Shown here in pieces: positions 24,702-32,965 of a stretch of 44,033 bases of DNA. A program made the position numbers and the translations under genes. A model generated the notes under the pieces. The model was not told where the DNA came from. It saw only the letters and a program-made list of their open reading frames with translations, and ran no database searches. Numbering within the stretch: position 1 is the stretch's first letter; every line of letters begins with the position of its first letter. This DNA is from a virus: positions 1 through 44,033 of IMG/VR virus record IMGVR_UViG_3300025112_003060. One strand, 5' to 3'.

Positions 24702-26221
24702 GTATTGTAACTGCGTACTACAATAGAAAAAATCTTTTATTAAAAACTTTGGCTTCAATTGAGGAGTCGGAGAGAACTCAAGATATAGAATTTATTATTG
24801 TAGATGATGTAAGTAAAGATAACCAACGATTAGAGGATATTCAAGATAATTATTCTTTTCCAATTCATATTATTAGACAAGAAAAAGAAGACAAAACCTA
24901 TATTAATCCCTGTGTGCCTTTTAATTTGGGGTTTGCTAAAGCAAAAGGGGATTTAGTTTTAATTCAAAATCCAGAATGTTTCCATGTGGGGGATTTGCTT
25001 TCTAGTGCTTTAGAAAATACTACAGATGAAAATTATCTAGTTTTTGCTGCCTATGCTTTATCTCAAGAAGATACTAAAAATTTAGGATTATCTAATCAGA
25101 GAGTTAGCCTCTTAAATAAGATTTCTAATGGAGGACAGGAGGATGGGTGGTATAATCATTCTATAATTAATCCTAGACCTTTGCACTTTGCGTCTTGTAT
25201 TACTAAAAAGAATTTAGAGGAATTGGGTGGTTTTGATGAATCCTATGCTCAAGGTATTGGGTATGATGACGATGAACTACTAATGAGGATTAGACATAAA
25301 GGGCTAAAGGTTGAGATTTGCGATAATCCTTTTGTTTTGCATCAAAATCATTATGATGAGAATGCTTTTGAGAATAAGTTTAAATTATCCCCTGAGCTAT
25401 TTCATAAAAATCGAGAGTTATACTTAGTAGAAGCCAAGAAACGCTACAAGCCTAAAATTGTGGGGTTTTCTCAATTACATAATGAACTTGAGTTAGGGAA
25501 TTTAGACAATTGGTTTAAGTGCATGGAAGTTTGTGATGAGGTATACATCTTTGATCAAGCATCTACAGACGGGAGTAGAGAATTTTATAAAAAGTTTGAT
25601 AATGTTCATGTTATTGAGTCTGATACCAACAGATTTGAAGAAGAGTTAATTTGTAAGCAAGAACTCTTGGAAAAGTTATTAAAAGAACAGTCCGATACAG
25701 ATTGGATCTTTTGGATGGATGGTGATACTTTACTAGATGCTAGGCTTTTAGATCGCTCAGTTTTAGACGATCTTCTTTTTCAGTTAGATATGAATAGAAT
25801 TGAGGGAGGTTGGTTGGGTCATTACAATCTTTGGAGAAGTGATGTGTGGCATAGGATAGATGATGAATATGATCACTTTATGAAGGCTGGCAGACTGGCT
25901 TTCTGGAAGAATACAGGGCACCTCAGCTTCTCTCAAGAGCAAGGACTACACAAGAGCCAACATCCTGAAGGAATTAGAACTGGGGCTAGAGCCCCCTTTA
26001 ATTTAATTCATAAAGGTTTTGCTGATGATGAGCAGATTATTAGTAAATATAAAAATTATAAAGCTAGAGGACAGGAAGGCTGGGCACTCGATAGGTTACT
26101 TAATGAGGAGGGTCTAGTAGTGGAGAGAGTTCCTAGTGAAGAGATTCCAGGGTGGTTAGTTTTGGATAAGCAAAATCCTGGGACTAAAAAAAGATTGGTG
26201 GATCTGTATAGTGAAGATTAA
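24680..26221 (+). CDS. two-domain glycosyltransferase (GT2-like)
   Basis: 513 aa, apparently two GT-A modules. The first has 'KLSIVTAYYNRKNLLLKTL', 'EFIIVDDVSKDN', 'FNLGFAKAKGDLVLIQNPE' and 'LGGFDESYAQGIGYDDDELL', the common GT2 layout with DDD-like metal site. The second begins near residue 255 with 'YKPKIVGFSQLHNELE', 'VYIFDQASTDGSREFY' and 'WIFWMDGDTLLD', resembling a glycan-synthesis GT2-like module that binds nucleotide through DxD. A single chain could add two sugars in succession, or the second module could be a helper. AT-rich relative to the flanks (by eye), as is much of this cluster. Confidence 0.75.
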   Translation: MEKNPKLSIVTAYYNRKNLLLKTLASIEESERTQDIEFIIVDDVSKDNQRLEDIQDNYSFPIHIIRQEKEDKTYINPCVPFNLGFAKAKGDLVLIQNPECFHVGDLLSSALENTTDENYLVFAAYALSQEDTKNLGLSNQRVSLLNKISNGGQEDGWYNHSIINPRPLHFASCITKKNLEELGGFDESYAQGIGYDDDELLMRIRHKGLKVEICDNPFVLHQNHYDENAFENKFKLSPELFHKNRELYLVEAKKRYKPKIVGFSQLHNELELGNLDNWFKCMEVCDEVYIFDQASTDGSREFYKKFDNVHVIESDTNRFEEELICKQELLEKLLKEQSDTDWIFWMDGDTLLDARLLDRSVLDDLLFQLDMNRIEGGWLGHYNLWRSDVWHRIDDEYDHFMKAGRLAFWKNTGHLSFSQEQGLHKSQHPEGIRTGARAPFNLIHKGFADDEQIISKYKNYKARGQEGWALDRLLNEEGLVVERVPSEEIPGWLVLDKQNPGTKKRLVDLYSED

Positions 26222-27068
26222 TATAGTGACAGTCTCTAGCGGGTGGATCCTGCAAAAAATTGCACAAAGAATTCATGCTGAATTACGGAATTTGTGTGAT
26301 TCTACAATATCACACGAACCTAATTTATTGGCTGATGTTAATTTTTATGTAGATGTTCAGAATTGCTATCATCATAAAACTAACACTATAGATATTGGTT
26401 ATTTTACTCATTTAGATAAAAATAGTGTGAGAGCCATAAATACAAATTGGTTTTCTTTAGATCATATTTTTCATCACGGACAAAGATATTATGATATTTT
26501 TAAGAATTGGTATCCTGAAGAAAAAATGAGTGTTGTTCTTCCTGGAGAGATTCCCGAAGGCTTTACACTAAAGAAACCTTGTTTGGGTATTTTTCAAAGA
26601 GGAGGGTTTGAGGGAAAAGGGGAGTACTTTATGCAAGCATTGAGTGAGAATCCTATATCCCATAACTTTAGCTTTTTATTCGTTGGGAGTGGGTGGGATA
26701 CTGTTATAGGTATGTTTTCTAGTAAGGGCATCTCAGTAGAAAATATTACAAATGAAGACTATGATTCTTATTCTGACCTTTATAATAAGATAGATTACCT
26801 CTTGATTCCCTCTTTGTGGGAGGGAGGCCCGATGTCTGTAATTGAGGCTTGTGCAAAAGGTATTCCGATTATTAGTTCCAATGTTGGTTGGGTAGGGACT
26901 GATTTTGTAGTAGATTATATTTATGAACCCAACAATATGAAGCAGTTAACTAACATACTACGGGATATTATCCGTCCTCTGCAAAGAAGAAGAGAGATTG
27001 TGGAACATTTAAGTTATGCGTATTACGCTAAGAAACTGCACGATGTATCCCAGGAGTTGTTATCATGA
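26211..27068 (+). CDS. glycosyltransferase, GT4-like C-terminal domain
   Basis: 285 aa. The N-terminal 130 residues have 'INIVTVSSGWILQKIAQRIH' and 'DIGYFTHLDKNSV'. The C-terminal domain shows 'PCLGIFQRGGFEGKGEYF', 'SFLFVGSGWD' and 'LLIPSLWEGGPMSVIEACAK' with 'IPIISSNVGW', the GT4 donor-binding helix where the E-x7-E Glu residues sit. Overlaps both neighbours. The compact size suggests a reduced GT-B enzyme. Acceptor unknown. Confidence 0.75.
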   Translation: MKINIVTVSSGWILQKIAQRIHAELRNLCDSTISHEPNLLADVNFYVDVQNCYHHKTNTIDIGYFTHLDKNSVRAINTNWFSLDHIFHHGQRYYDIFKNWYPEEKMSVVLPGEIPEGFTLKKPCLGIFQRGGFEGKGEYFMQALSENPISHNFSFLFVGSGWDTVIGMFSSKGISVENITNEDYDSYSDLYNKIDYLLIPSLWEGGPMSVIEACAKGIPIISSNVGWVGTDFVVDYIYEPNNMKQLTNILRDIIRPLQRRREIVEHLSYAYYAKKLHDVSQELLS

Positions 27069-27520
27069 AATTAAACTTAGGATGCGGAACAGATTATAAA
27101 GAGGGTTTTGTAAATGTTGATCAAGGAGAGTGTAGATGCGATGTTAAGCATGACCTTGAGAGCTTCCCTTGGCCTTTTGAAGACTCCTCGGCTGATGAGA
27201 TGTGGTTTCAGCACATCTTCGAACACTTCTCCCCCGCTAACTTTTTAAATATTGTAAGAGAGATATATCGCGTGTCCAAAAATGGAGCTACTGTAACCTT
27301 GATATCTCCCCACGCTGGATCGGACAATTACTGGACAGACCCAACACACCAGATGCCTCTTACTGCAAGAACTTTTGATTTCTTTGACCGAGCCAAGCCT
27401 CTTTTTGAAAATGGGAAAATCTATGGATGGGATGATGTAAATTTCTCTGTTGAAGCACAGGTCATACCTAATCCTCCCAATGGCCCTGATGTAGCACACA
27501 GACTGACGGTGAACAAATGA
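27065..27520 (+). CDS. SAM-dependent methyltransferase
   Basis: 151 aa class I methyltransferase of small size. 'KLNLGCGTDYKEGFVNVDQG' is motif I with the acidic residue at the end of beta2 ('NVDQG'), 'MWFQHIFEHFSPANF' is a motif IV-like turn, then 'IVREIYRVSKNGATVTLISP'. Such proteins in surface-glycan clusters methylate sugars or a biosynthetic intermediate (family knowledge). Overlaps its neighbours by 4 nt on each side. Substrate not predictable. Confidence 0.8.
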   Translation: MKLNLGCGTDYKEGFVNVDQGECRCDVKHDLESFPWPFEDSSADEMWFQHIFEHFSPANFLNIVREIYRVSKNGATVTLISPHAGSDNYWTDPTHQMPLTARTFDFFDRAKPLFENGKIYGWDDVNFSVEAQVIPNPPNGPDVAHRLTVNK

Positions 27521-28311
27521 ATTTTACTTACTACACAATTATAGGACGAGACCCCTCATTATTGGAGGGACATCTTAAAAATGTAACGCAATACGCAGGT
27601 TTTGAAAAGCTGGAGTGTGAGACAAAGCTTTTAGTTATTGTGTACACTAACCCCACTATCTCTCAAGTTACTACGGATAAAATATTATCTATTTGTAAAG
27701 AATATGGGGCTGAACCTGTTATTTATCAAGAACCTACTTCTAGTTTTATTGATAATTTATACGCTTGTTGGAATTTAGGATATAATCATGCATTGGATGG
27801 TCTAGTATTTAGAGGGGGGTCCGATCAAATCTTCTCCAAAGACTCTTTTGTTTCTTTATACAGGGATAGATTATCTTGTGAAAACGAGAAGGTTATTCTT
27901 CAAGCTAATACTGTTGAGAATGCAGATAGAAATTTAGGAAGCCGCCACATCGTAGCCTCTTTGGGAGACACTTTTGAATCTTTTAACTACGAAGAGTTTG
28001 AGGCGTTGTGTGATACTATTAACAAAGATGCTGATGAGCCCCTCCTATCCCTAGAAGACTCCATCAGGCTGTGGAACAAACCTACAGGATTCACTTCTAC
28101 CTTGGGACAAATTAATAGAACAGATGGATGTTCTTGGTTAATGACGAAGAAGGATTGGGAGGAACACGGTCCTCTTCCTGTGCTAGAAAATGGTATTACG
28201 GGAGATGTAGTAATACACGACAGATTTCAAAAAAATGGGTATGAGTCTTACATCACTAGGGATTGCATTACTTATCATTTTGTTAGAGGAGAATCAAAGG
28301 ATATACAATGA
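27517..28311 (+). CDS. GT-A-like glycosyltransferase (tentative)
   Basis: 264 aa. 'MNFTYYTIIGRDPSLLEGHL' looks like the N-terminal strand and helix of a GT2-type fold, 'LVIVYTNPTISQVTTDKI' and 'LVFRGGSDQIFSKDSF' hold a possible DxD-like metal site (SDQ), and 'GITGDVVIHDRFQKNGYESY' is a helix-turn that frequently carries the catalytic base Asp. It lacks clear family signature, so the call rests on fold pattern and on its place in a glycan cluster. Overlaps the following dehydrogenase by ATGA. Confidence 0.55.
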   Translation: MNFTYYTIIGRDPSLLEGHLKNVTQYAGFEKLECETKLLVIVYTNPTISQVTTDKILSICKEYGAEPVIYQEPTSSFIDNLYACWNLGYNHALDGLVFRGGSDQIFSKDSFVSLYRDRLSCENEKVILQANTVENADRNLGSRHIVASLGDTFESFNYEEFEALCDTINKDADEPLLSLEDSIRLWNKPTGFTSTLGQINRTDGCSWLMTKKDWEEHGPLPVLENGITGDVVIHDRFQKNGYESYITRDCITYHFVRGESKDIQ

Positions 28312-29105
28312 ACATTGGAATTATAGGAATAGGAATTGTAGGGTCAGCAATTAAATATGGTTTTGAAAAGTTGGGGCATACTGTAGTTTGTCATGATATA
28401 AAATTAACTACCGCTATTGAAGATGTAGTTGATACGGATATATGTTATATTTGTGTGCCCACTCCTTCAGATGAAGATGGGGCTTGTGATGTAACCATTG
28501 TAGACGAAGTTATAGCAGACCTCCATGCTTTATGTTATAAAGGGGTAGTGGCGATTAAATCTACGGTGGTTCCAGGAACTACTGCTCGTTTTCAAAAAGA
28601 ATACCCAGAGCTAAAGATTTGTTTTGTTCCTGAGTTTTTACGAGAGAGATGTGCTGAAGTAGACTTTACAGAAAAGCATGATCTTTGTATAATAGGAACA
28701 GATTCAGAAGTGGCGTATGAGCAAGTAAAACTTTCACATGGAAAATATCCAAAGGTTATTAAACAACTTTCTCCTACAGAAGCAGAGTTAGCTAAGTACT
28801 TTAATAATATTTTTAACGCTACCTTAATTACATTTGCTAATAGTTTCTTTGAAGTATGTAATTCTTTAAATGCAGACTACACTTCTATAAAAGATGCCCT
28901 AACAAATATTGATCATATTCCAGATAAGTATCTGGACTGTAACACCTCTTTTAGAGGTTTTGGTGGGATGTGTTTGCCTAAAGATACCAGAGCGATGAAT
29001 CACTTTTGTAGAAATAGAAGGTTAATTGTAGGTTTCTTTGATCTGTTAATAAAAGAAAACTCTAAGTATGAGACAACAGTATATAAAGGAATGCGAAAAG
29101 AATGA
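28308..29105 (+). CDS. UDP-glucose/GDP-mannose 6-dehydrogenase-like, short form
   Basis: 265 aa. Rossmann NAD site 'MNIGIIGIGIVGSAIKYGFE', 'ICYICVPTPSDEDG', 'VAIKSTVVPGTT', 'FVPEFLRE' and the catalytic Cys222 in 'FGGMCLPKDT' are all there in the correct order. These enzymes oxidise a nucleotide sugar at C6. The usual C-terminal substrate-binding domain (total about 390-450 aa) is absent: the protein stops about 40 residues after the catalytic loop. Either it works with a reduced domain or another protein supplies it. Overlaps both flanking glycosyltransferase-like genes by 4 nt. Confidence 0.85.
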   Translation: MNIGIIGIGIVGSAIKYGFEKLGHTVVCHDIKLTTAIEDVVDTDICYICVPTPSDEDGACDVTIVDEVIADLHALCYKGVVAIKSTVVPGTTARFQKEYPELKICFVPEFLRERCAEVDFTEKHDLCIIGTDSEVAYEQVKLSHGKYPKVIKQLSPTEAELAKYFNNIFNATLITFANSFFEVCNSLNADYTSIKDALTNIDHIPDKYLDCNTSFRGFGGMCLPKDTRAMNHFCRNRRLIVGFFDLLIKENSKYETTVYKGMRKE

Positions 29106-29875
29106 AAGAAGCGTATACTGTAGCTTGGTCTTTTAGGAATCGTAAAGATATTCTTTTTCAATCTATTCAATCTGCTCATGATACTTGTCCCTTAGAAGTA
29201 GACTTCCAACTAGTGGATGCTGCCTCAGATGAGGATACTATCCGCAGTCTTCGGGAGTTATGTAATACCCTAAAAGGAAGAAGGATTAGAATATGTGAAG
29301 CTTCTTATAGGAGTTCTCTCGCAGAAGCTTGGAACCTCTGTATGATGTTAACGGAGAACAGGTGGGTCATATTTGCTAGTTCAGATGTTATATTTAAAAA
29401 GGTGGGGTGGTGTGAGGCATTAAAGGAAGTATCCCAAACACAACCGTATGTCTTAATGAACAATCATGCAGTATTCTGTTTTGATAAAAAAGCTATTCCT
29501 ACGATGGGGTGGTTTGATGAGAAGTTTGAGGCTGGTCCACACTTTGATCCTGATTTTATGATTAGAGCTTCGGAGCATGGTATATCTTTAGCTAACATTG
29601 GTAATGCTGGGTATTTTATTCATGGGGATGAGGCTGATTCAGATGTAGCAAAGGAACGACACAGTACAGAAGTAAAAGATAGACTGCCCATGAATAACTT
29701 TCATAATGAAGACTATTTTGAAGGGAAGTGGGAGTCTTCGTGGCCTGGATGGAGGGACGCAATTTCACAAGGACAGACCGATCTTCCTCATCCTCCCACC
29801 CACATTTCTCAAGCAAAGAGATTAGTTGCAGAGAGAGATCCTCATCCATTATATACTGAGAAATACAATGATTGA
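29102..29875 (+). CDS. glycosyltransferase family 2-like protein
   Basis: 257 aa. 'YTVAWSFRNRKDILFQSIQS', 'FQLVDAASDEDTIRSL', 'SLAEAWNLCMMLTENRW' and 'VIFASSDVIFKKVGW' make up the GT-A nucleotide-binding half (SSD in place of DxD), and 'GWFDEKFEAGPHFDPDFMI' with 'AGYFIHGDEADSD' resemble the acceptor side. Likely another sugar transferase. Its 3' end overlaps the following methyltransferase start by 8 nt (ATGATTGA). Confidence 0.65.
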   Translation: MKEAYTVAWSFRNRKDILFQSIQSAHDTCPLEVDFQLVDAASDEDTIRSLRELCNTLKGRRIRICEASYRSSLAEAWNLCMMLTENRWVIFASSDVIFKKVGWCEALKEVSQTQPYVLMNNHAVFCFDKKAIPTMGWFDEKFEAGPHFDPDFMIRASEHGISLANIGNAGYFIHGDEADSDVAKERHSTEVKDRLPMNNFHNEDYFEGKWESSWPGWRDAISQGQTDLPHPPTHISQAKRLVAERDPHPLYTEKYND

Positions 29876-30524
29876 CAATTATAAAGAGATAATTCAGGAA
29901 CCTTTTGATTTGGAAAATATAAGGGAGAGGGTAGAGGGGGGAGTAGGGATATGTGAGTTTGATCTCTATATTTTAGAACAGTATATTAAATCTAATAATA
30001 TAGAGAATATAGTAGAATTGGGATGTGGAACTTCTACTAAATTCTTAAAAACAATAGAAGGGATAAAAGTTAAAACTTTTGCTTTAGATGCAGCGGCCCC
30101 CCATGGAAAAGAAAGGGAATATTACGATTCTATTAAAATGAATATAACTATGGAAACTATTGGGATTATTTTAGAGGAAAGTGAGTTTTGTGACCTTTTT
30201 ATTATTGATTGCGACCATACAAGAGACTTTGCTAAGTTATACTATGAAGAGTTATTATTAAAAATTAAGAAACCTGCATTTATTCATGATTTCTTTATTA
30301 GGGAACAGGTGTGGGGAGAAGAAGCCTTTCTTAAAGAAGTATTGGCTTCTGAGTCGAGTCCCCATTCCACATTTATTACTACAAATAGCGCAGATAGAGA
30401 GGTAGGAGAAGTATGTGGTATTTCCAATATAGAAAAATTTTTAAACTCCCCTTATCGGAGCAGTAGACCTCCTCTCTGTTCTATTATCATTGAACCTAAT
30501 GAACATTTTTCTCCTGGGACATAA
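29868..30524 (+). CDS. SAM-dependent methyltransferase-like protein
   Basis: 218 aa from the ATG at 29868. 'NIENIVELGCGTSTKFLK' is motif I, 'VKTFALDAAAPHGKE' ends the second strand with Asp, and 'CDLFIIDCDHTRDFAKLYYE' is the IID motif of motif II/IV, followed by 'PAFIHDFFI'. It is in the style of O-methyltransferase-like or sugar-methyltransferase proteins seen in capsule loci. Upstream in-frame codons exist back to 29826 but would overlap the preceding gene more. Ends inside the epimerase gene start. Confidence 0.7.
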   Translation: MIDNYKEIIQEPFDLENIRERVEGGVGICEFDLYILEQYIKSNNIENIVELGCGTSTKFLKTIEGIKVKTFALDAAAPHGKEREYYDSIKMNITMETIGIILEESEFCDLFIIDCDHTRDFAKLYYEELLLKIKKPAFIHDFFIREQVWGEEAFLKEVLASESSPHSTFITTNSADREVGEVCGISNIEKFLNSPYRSSRPPLCSIIIEPNEHFSPGT

Positions 30525-31245
30525 CGGATATTTAGGTTCCTATCTTGTAAAACATTTAGAAGTTGATACTATTTTACAAAATAAGAAGTATGATTATTTT
30601 ATCAATTGTGCTTCCAAAACCTCTTTAGAATTTTGTGAAGAAAATCCTACAATTTCTAAATCTTCTAATTTAGATGTACTTTGTGAAACTCACAAGCTAA
30701 TTCCTGAAGCTAAAATTATAACCTTTTCATCTTACTATGTTTATAATGATAATGGGTTTTGCTCGGAAGAAGCTTCAACGACTGATCGGTATCAGTATAC
30801 CAAGCATAAGCTTTTAGGAGAGACCTATGCCACCAGACACGGAGGCGTAGTGTTTCGATTAGGGAAGCTGTTCGGCAACCCCCACTCCTCGCAGAATAGG
30901 CTCACAGAAGCCCTGCTTGAGACTTCCAGTATTACTCTGGATGAAGTGAGCTTTAATCCTACTTCAGTTAGACAAGTATTAGATGTGGTTAAGCATGAAT
31001 TGAGAGAGGGTTGTTTGGAGGGTATTTATAATTTAAGCAATAAGGGACACAGCACTCACGCTGAGTATGGTACTTTCGTTAATGAGTACAGAAAAATTCC
31101 AATGGCTATCTCTATAATAAGTAGGCTTCCTCGCCAATTTCATAACTATGGAAAGTTTTTGATGGATACCTCTAAGTTAGAGAAAGATATAAAACTTCGT
31201 CCTTGGAAGGAAGATCTACAGGAGTATATTAAATGTATAGTATAG
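30499..31245 (+). CDS. NAD-dependent sugar reductase/epimerase, RmlD-like
   Basis: 248 aa from ATG 30499 ('MNIFLLGHNGYLGSYL'); a TTG at 30490 is an alternative. Extended-SDR features are the GxxGxxG-like 'GHNGYLG', 'YFINCASKTSLEFCEE', 'IITFSSYYVYNDNGF' and YxxxK in 'RYQYTKHKLLGE'. The C-terminal half is shorter than in dTDP-4-dehydrorhamnose reductases, but the layout is most like that group. Provides a deoxysugar nucleotide for the neighbouring transferases (inference). Confidence 0.75.
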   Translation: MNIFLLGHNGYLGSYLVKHLEVDTILQNKKYDYFINCASKTSLEFCEENPTISKSSNLDVLCETHKLIPEAKIITFSSYYVYNDNGFCSEEASTTDRYQYTKHKLLGETYATRHGGVVFRLGKLFGNPHSSQNRLTEALLETSSITLDEVSFNPTSVRQVLDVVKHELREGCLEGIYNLSNKGHSTHAEYGTFVNEYRKIPMAISIISRLPRQFHNYGKFLMDTSKLEKDIKLRPWKEDLQEYIKCIV

Positions 31246-31484
31246 GAGATATAATAGATAAGCTTGTTATTGAGAATATGAAGATTTTTTCAATAAGGGA
31301 AAAATTGCATAATGAAAAGCTGTCCGATGAAGAGTATGTTCAGTTAAATAATAAGATGATGATTCTCAATGAGAATCGAGGAACTCTTGCATCGTTGCTT
31401 GATGAGAAGGTAGAGAATGTGGTTGCCCACAAAGAACCTAACCGAATTTTAAAGACTATTAAAACCTATGGAAAACACAAGTAA
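31233..31484 (+). CDS. small helical protein, paralogue of 33980-34336
   Basis: 83 aa. 'GDIIDKLVIENMKIFSIREK' with 'EEYVQLNNKMMILNENRGTL', ending 'KTIKTYGKHK'. The gene at 33980 has the same order: 'GELVDRLSVVNFKLFTLKDK', a Glu/Lys helix and an end 'SEVKRYGNEE'. Similar short helical proteins sit inside other glycan gene clusters, where their role is not known to me. Overlaps the preceding and following genes. Confidence 0.6.
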   Translation: MYSIGDIIDKLVIENMKIFSIREKLHNEKLSDEEYVQLNNKMMILNENRGTLASLLDEKVENVVAHKEPNRILKTIKTYGKHK

Positions 31485-31665
31485 GTTTAGTTCTTTAGTG
31501 GAGGAATTGGCTAGAGTTTGGTGGGACTGGATGAAGGACGATACGCTTTGTCGAGATTCTCAAGTTTCATATGAGTTACGCGCAGAAGCAGCCCATCGGT
31601 GTGAGGACTTGATTAATAGGGAGCATTTTCTGACAGAAAAAATGGATGGTTTCTTTGATGAATAA
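31468..31665 (+). CDS. small acidic helical protein
   Basis: 65 aa, Trp-rich start 'SLVEELARVWWDWMKDD', then 'EAAHRCEDLINREHF' and an acidic end. It overlaps its neighbours by 17 nt and 8 nt in the same direction, so it is likely to be translated, but no function is evident. It may belong with the helical proteins at 31233 and 33980 as companions of the sugar enzymes. Confidence 0.5.
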   Translation: MENTSKFSSLVEELARVWWDWMKDDTLCRDSQVSYELRAEAAHRCEDLINREHFLTEKMDGFFDE

Positions 31666-32965
31666 AAGTGATATTGAGATGCAAATCAAAATTCTTTTTG
31701 ATCGGTGGGTTGATGAAACAAACTCTGAGATAGACCAACAAGAAAAAGTAAGATATGCAGGACCAGTCCTTGGGAGGGAAGAGTATAGAAAAATGCTTGA
31801 TGCAATCTTTAGTAATTGGTGGTCTGGGGGATCTTTTACTTTTGATGCTGAAAAGGAGTTAGCCTTAATGTCAGAGCGTAATCACGGGCTTCTTACCAAT
31901 TCAGGAAGCTCTGCTAATCTTATTTTGATGGAAGCAGCTAAAGAATTATATTTTAACGATGGAGATAAGATTCTTACTTTGTCCTGTGGTTTTCCTACTA
32001 CTGTTAATCCTATTATTTCTGTTGGTTTGATTCCTGTATTCGTGGACATAGATATGGATACTTTAAATCTTTCTCCTGCTCTTTTAGATGAAGCATTATC
32101 TAAAGACAAGGGCATCAAGGGGGTTTTTGTGGCACATACATTAGGATTCAAGAGTGACATTAAAGCTTTGTTGGATGTTGTTCGAAAGCACAATGTTCAT
32201 CTCTTTTTCGATTGCTGCGATGCATATGGCACTAAGTACGAAGGGGTTCCCATCCAGTCTTACGGAAAGGCAGCCTCCTTCAGTTTTTATGTGGCACACC
32301 ACCTAACAATGGGTGAAGGAGGAGGAGTTGTCACGAATGATTCTGAGATTCATGAAACTATGAGAGGATTTAGAAATTGGGGACGATACTGCGCTTCTCC
32401 CAATTGTTGTATTAGATCTAAAGATCCATCTGTTTTTTGTCCCACCACTAAACTTACTAAAGACTGCGAACTTCCTGCTGATTATATTGTTAATTACCAA
32501 TATGAATGGTTAGGTTATAACCTTAAGCCATTAGAAATTCAAAGTGCAATATTACAGGCTCAAATTCCCAAGTTGGAGAAGTTCAATGAGATTAGAAGAA
32601 AGAACTATGATCACTTTCTTACTTACTTTAAAGCAAAGGACTTAGGTATTAAGACTTGGGAAATAGACGAGGAAACCTCTCCTTTTGCATTTCCTCTCCT
32701 ACTAGAGAACACGAAGTTTAATAGGAAGCATTTAACTGACCATCTTCAGCGGGATAAGATTGAAACCCGTGTTCTTTTCGGTGGAAATTTAATGCTCCAC
32801 CCAGCTTATAATAAAAAAGCCCACTTGTGGGAGAGTTTCGGCAAGCATGATAATGCTAATAATATTGCTGAAAATTTTATCATGCTGGGGGTTTCCCCAG
32901 TTAATGACACAACAAAAATAGATAAGGTGATTGAGTCGCTAGAATCTTTCTTTAAGAAATGGTAA
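31658..32965 (+). CDS. rfbH: CDP-4-keto-6-deoxyglucose 3-dehydrase, RfbH/E1-like
   Basis: 435 aa from ATG 31658. It has the fold-type I aminotransferase look of the DegT/StrS family ('GLLTNSGSSANLILMEAA', 'CGFPTTVNPIISVGLIPVFV', 'FFDCCDAYGTKYEG'), but where those enzymes carry the PLP-binding Lys it has 'FYVAHHLTMGEGGG', His214/His215. This is the mark of RfbH/E1 dehydrases, which use PMP and a [2Fe-2S] cluster to remove the C3 hydroxyl on the way to 3,6-dideoxyhexoses. Cys186/187, Cys245, Cys250/251 and Cys261 are spaced like the E1 cluster ligands. Its reductase partner and CDP-glucose enzymes are not in the window. Confidence 0.85.
   Translation: MNKSDIEMQIKILFDRWVDETNSEIDQQEKVRYAGPVLGREEYRKMLDAIFSNWWSGGSFTFDAEKELALMSERNHGLLTNSGSSANLILMEAAKELYFNDGDKILTLSCGFPTTVNPIISVGLIPVFVDIDMDTLNLSPALLDEALSKDKGIKGVFVAHTLGFKSDIKALLDVVRKHNVHLFFDCCDAYGTKYEGVPIQSYGKAASFSFYVAHHLTMGEGGGVVTNDSEIHETMRGFRNWGRYCASPNCCIRSKDPSVFCPTTKLTKDCELPADYIVNYQYEWLGYNLKPLEIQSAILQAQIPKLEKFNEIRRKNYDHFLTYFKAKDLGIKTWEIDEETSPFAFPLLLENTKFNRKHLTDHLQRDKIETRVLFGGNLMLHPAYNKKAHLWESFGKHDNANNIAENFIMLGVSPVNDTTKIDKVIESLESFFKKW

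Noticed and set aside
28680-28695. TATAATAGG inside the UDP-sugar dehydrogenase gene
   Set aside because: No start codon in the leaderless position and no gene boundary near; AT-rich coding sequence gives such boxes by chance.
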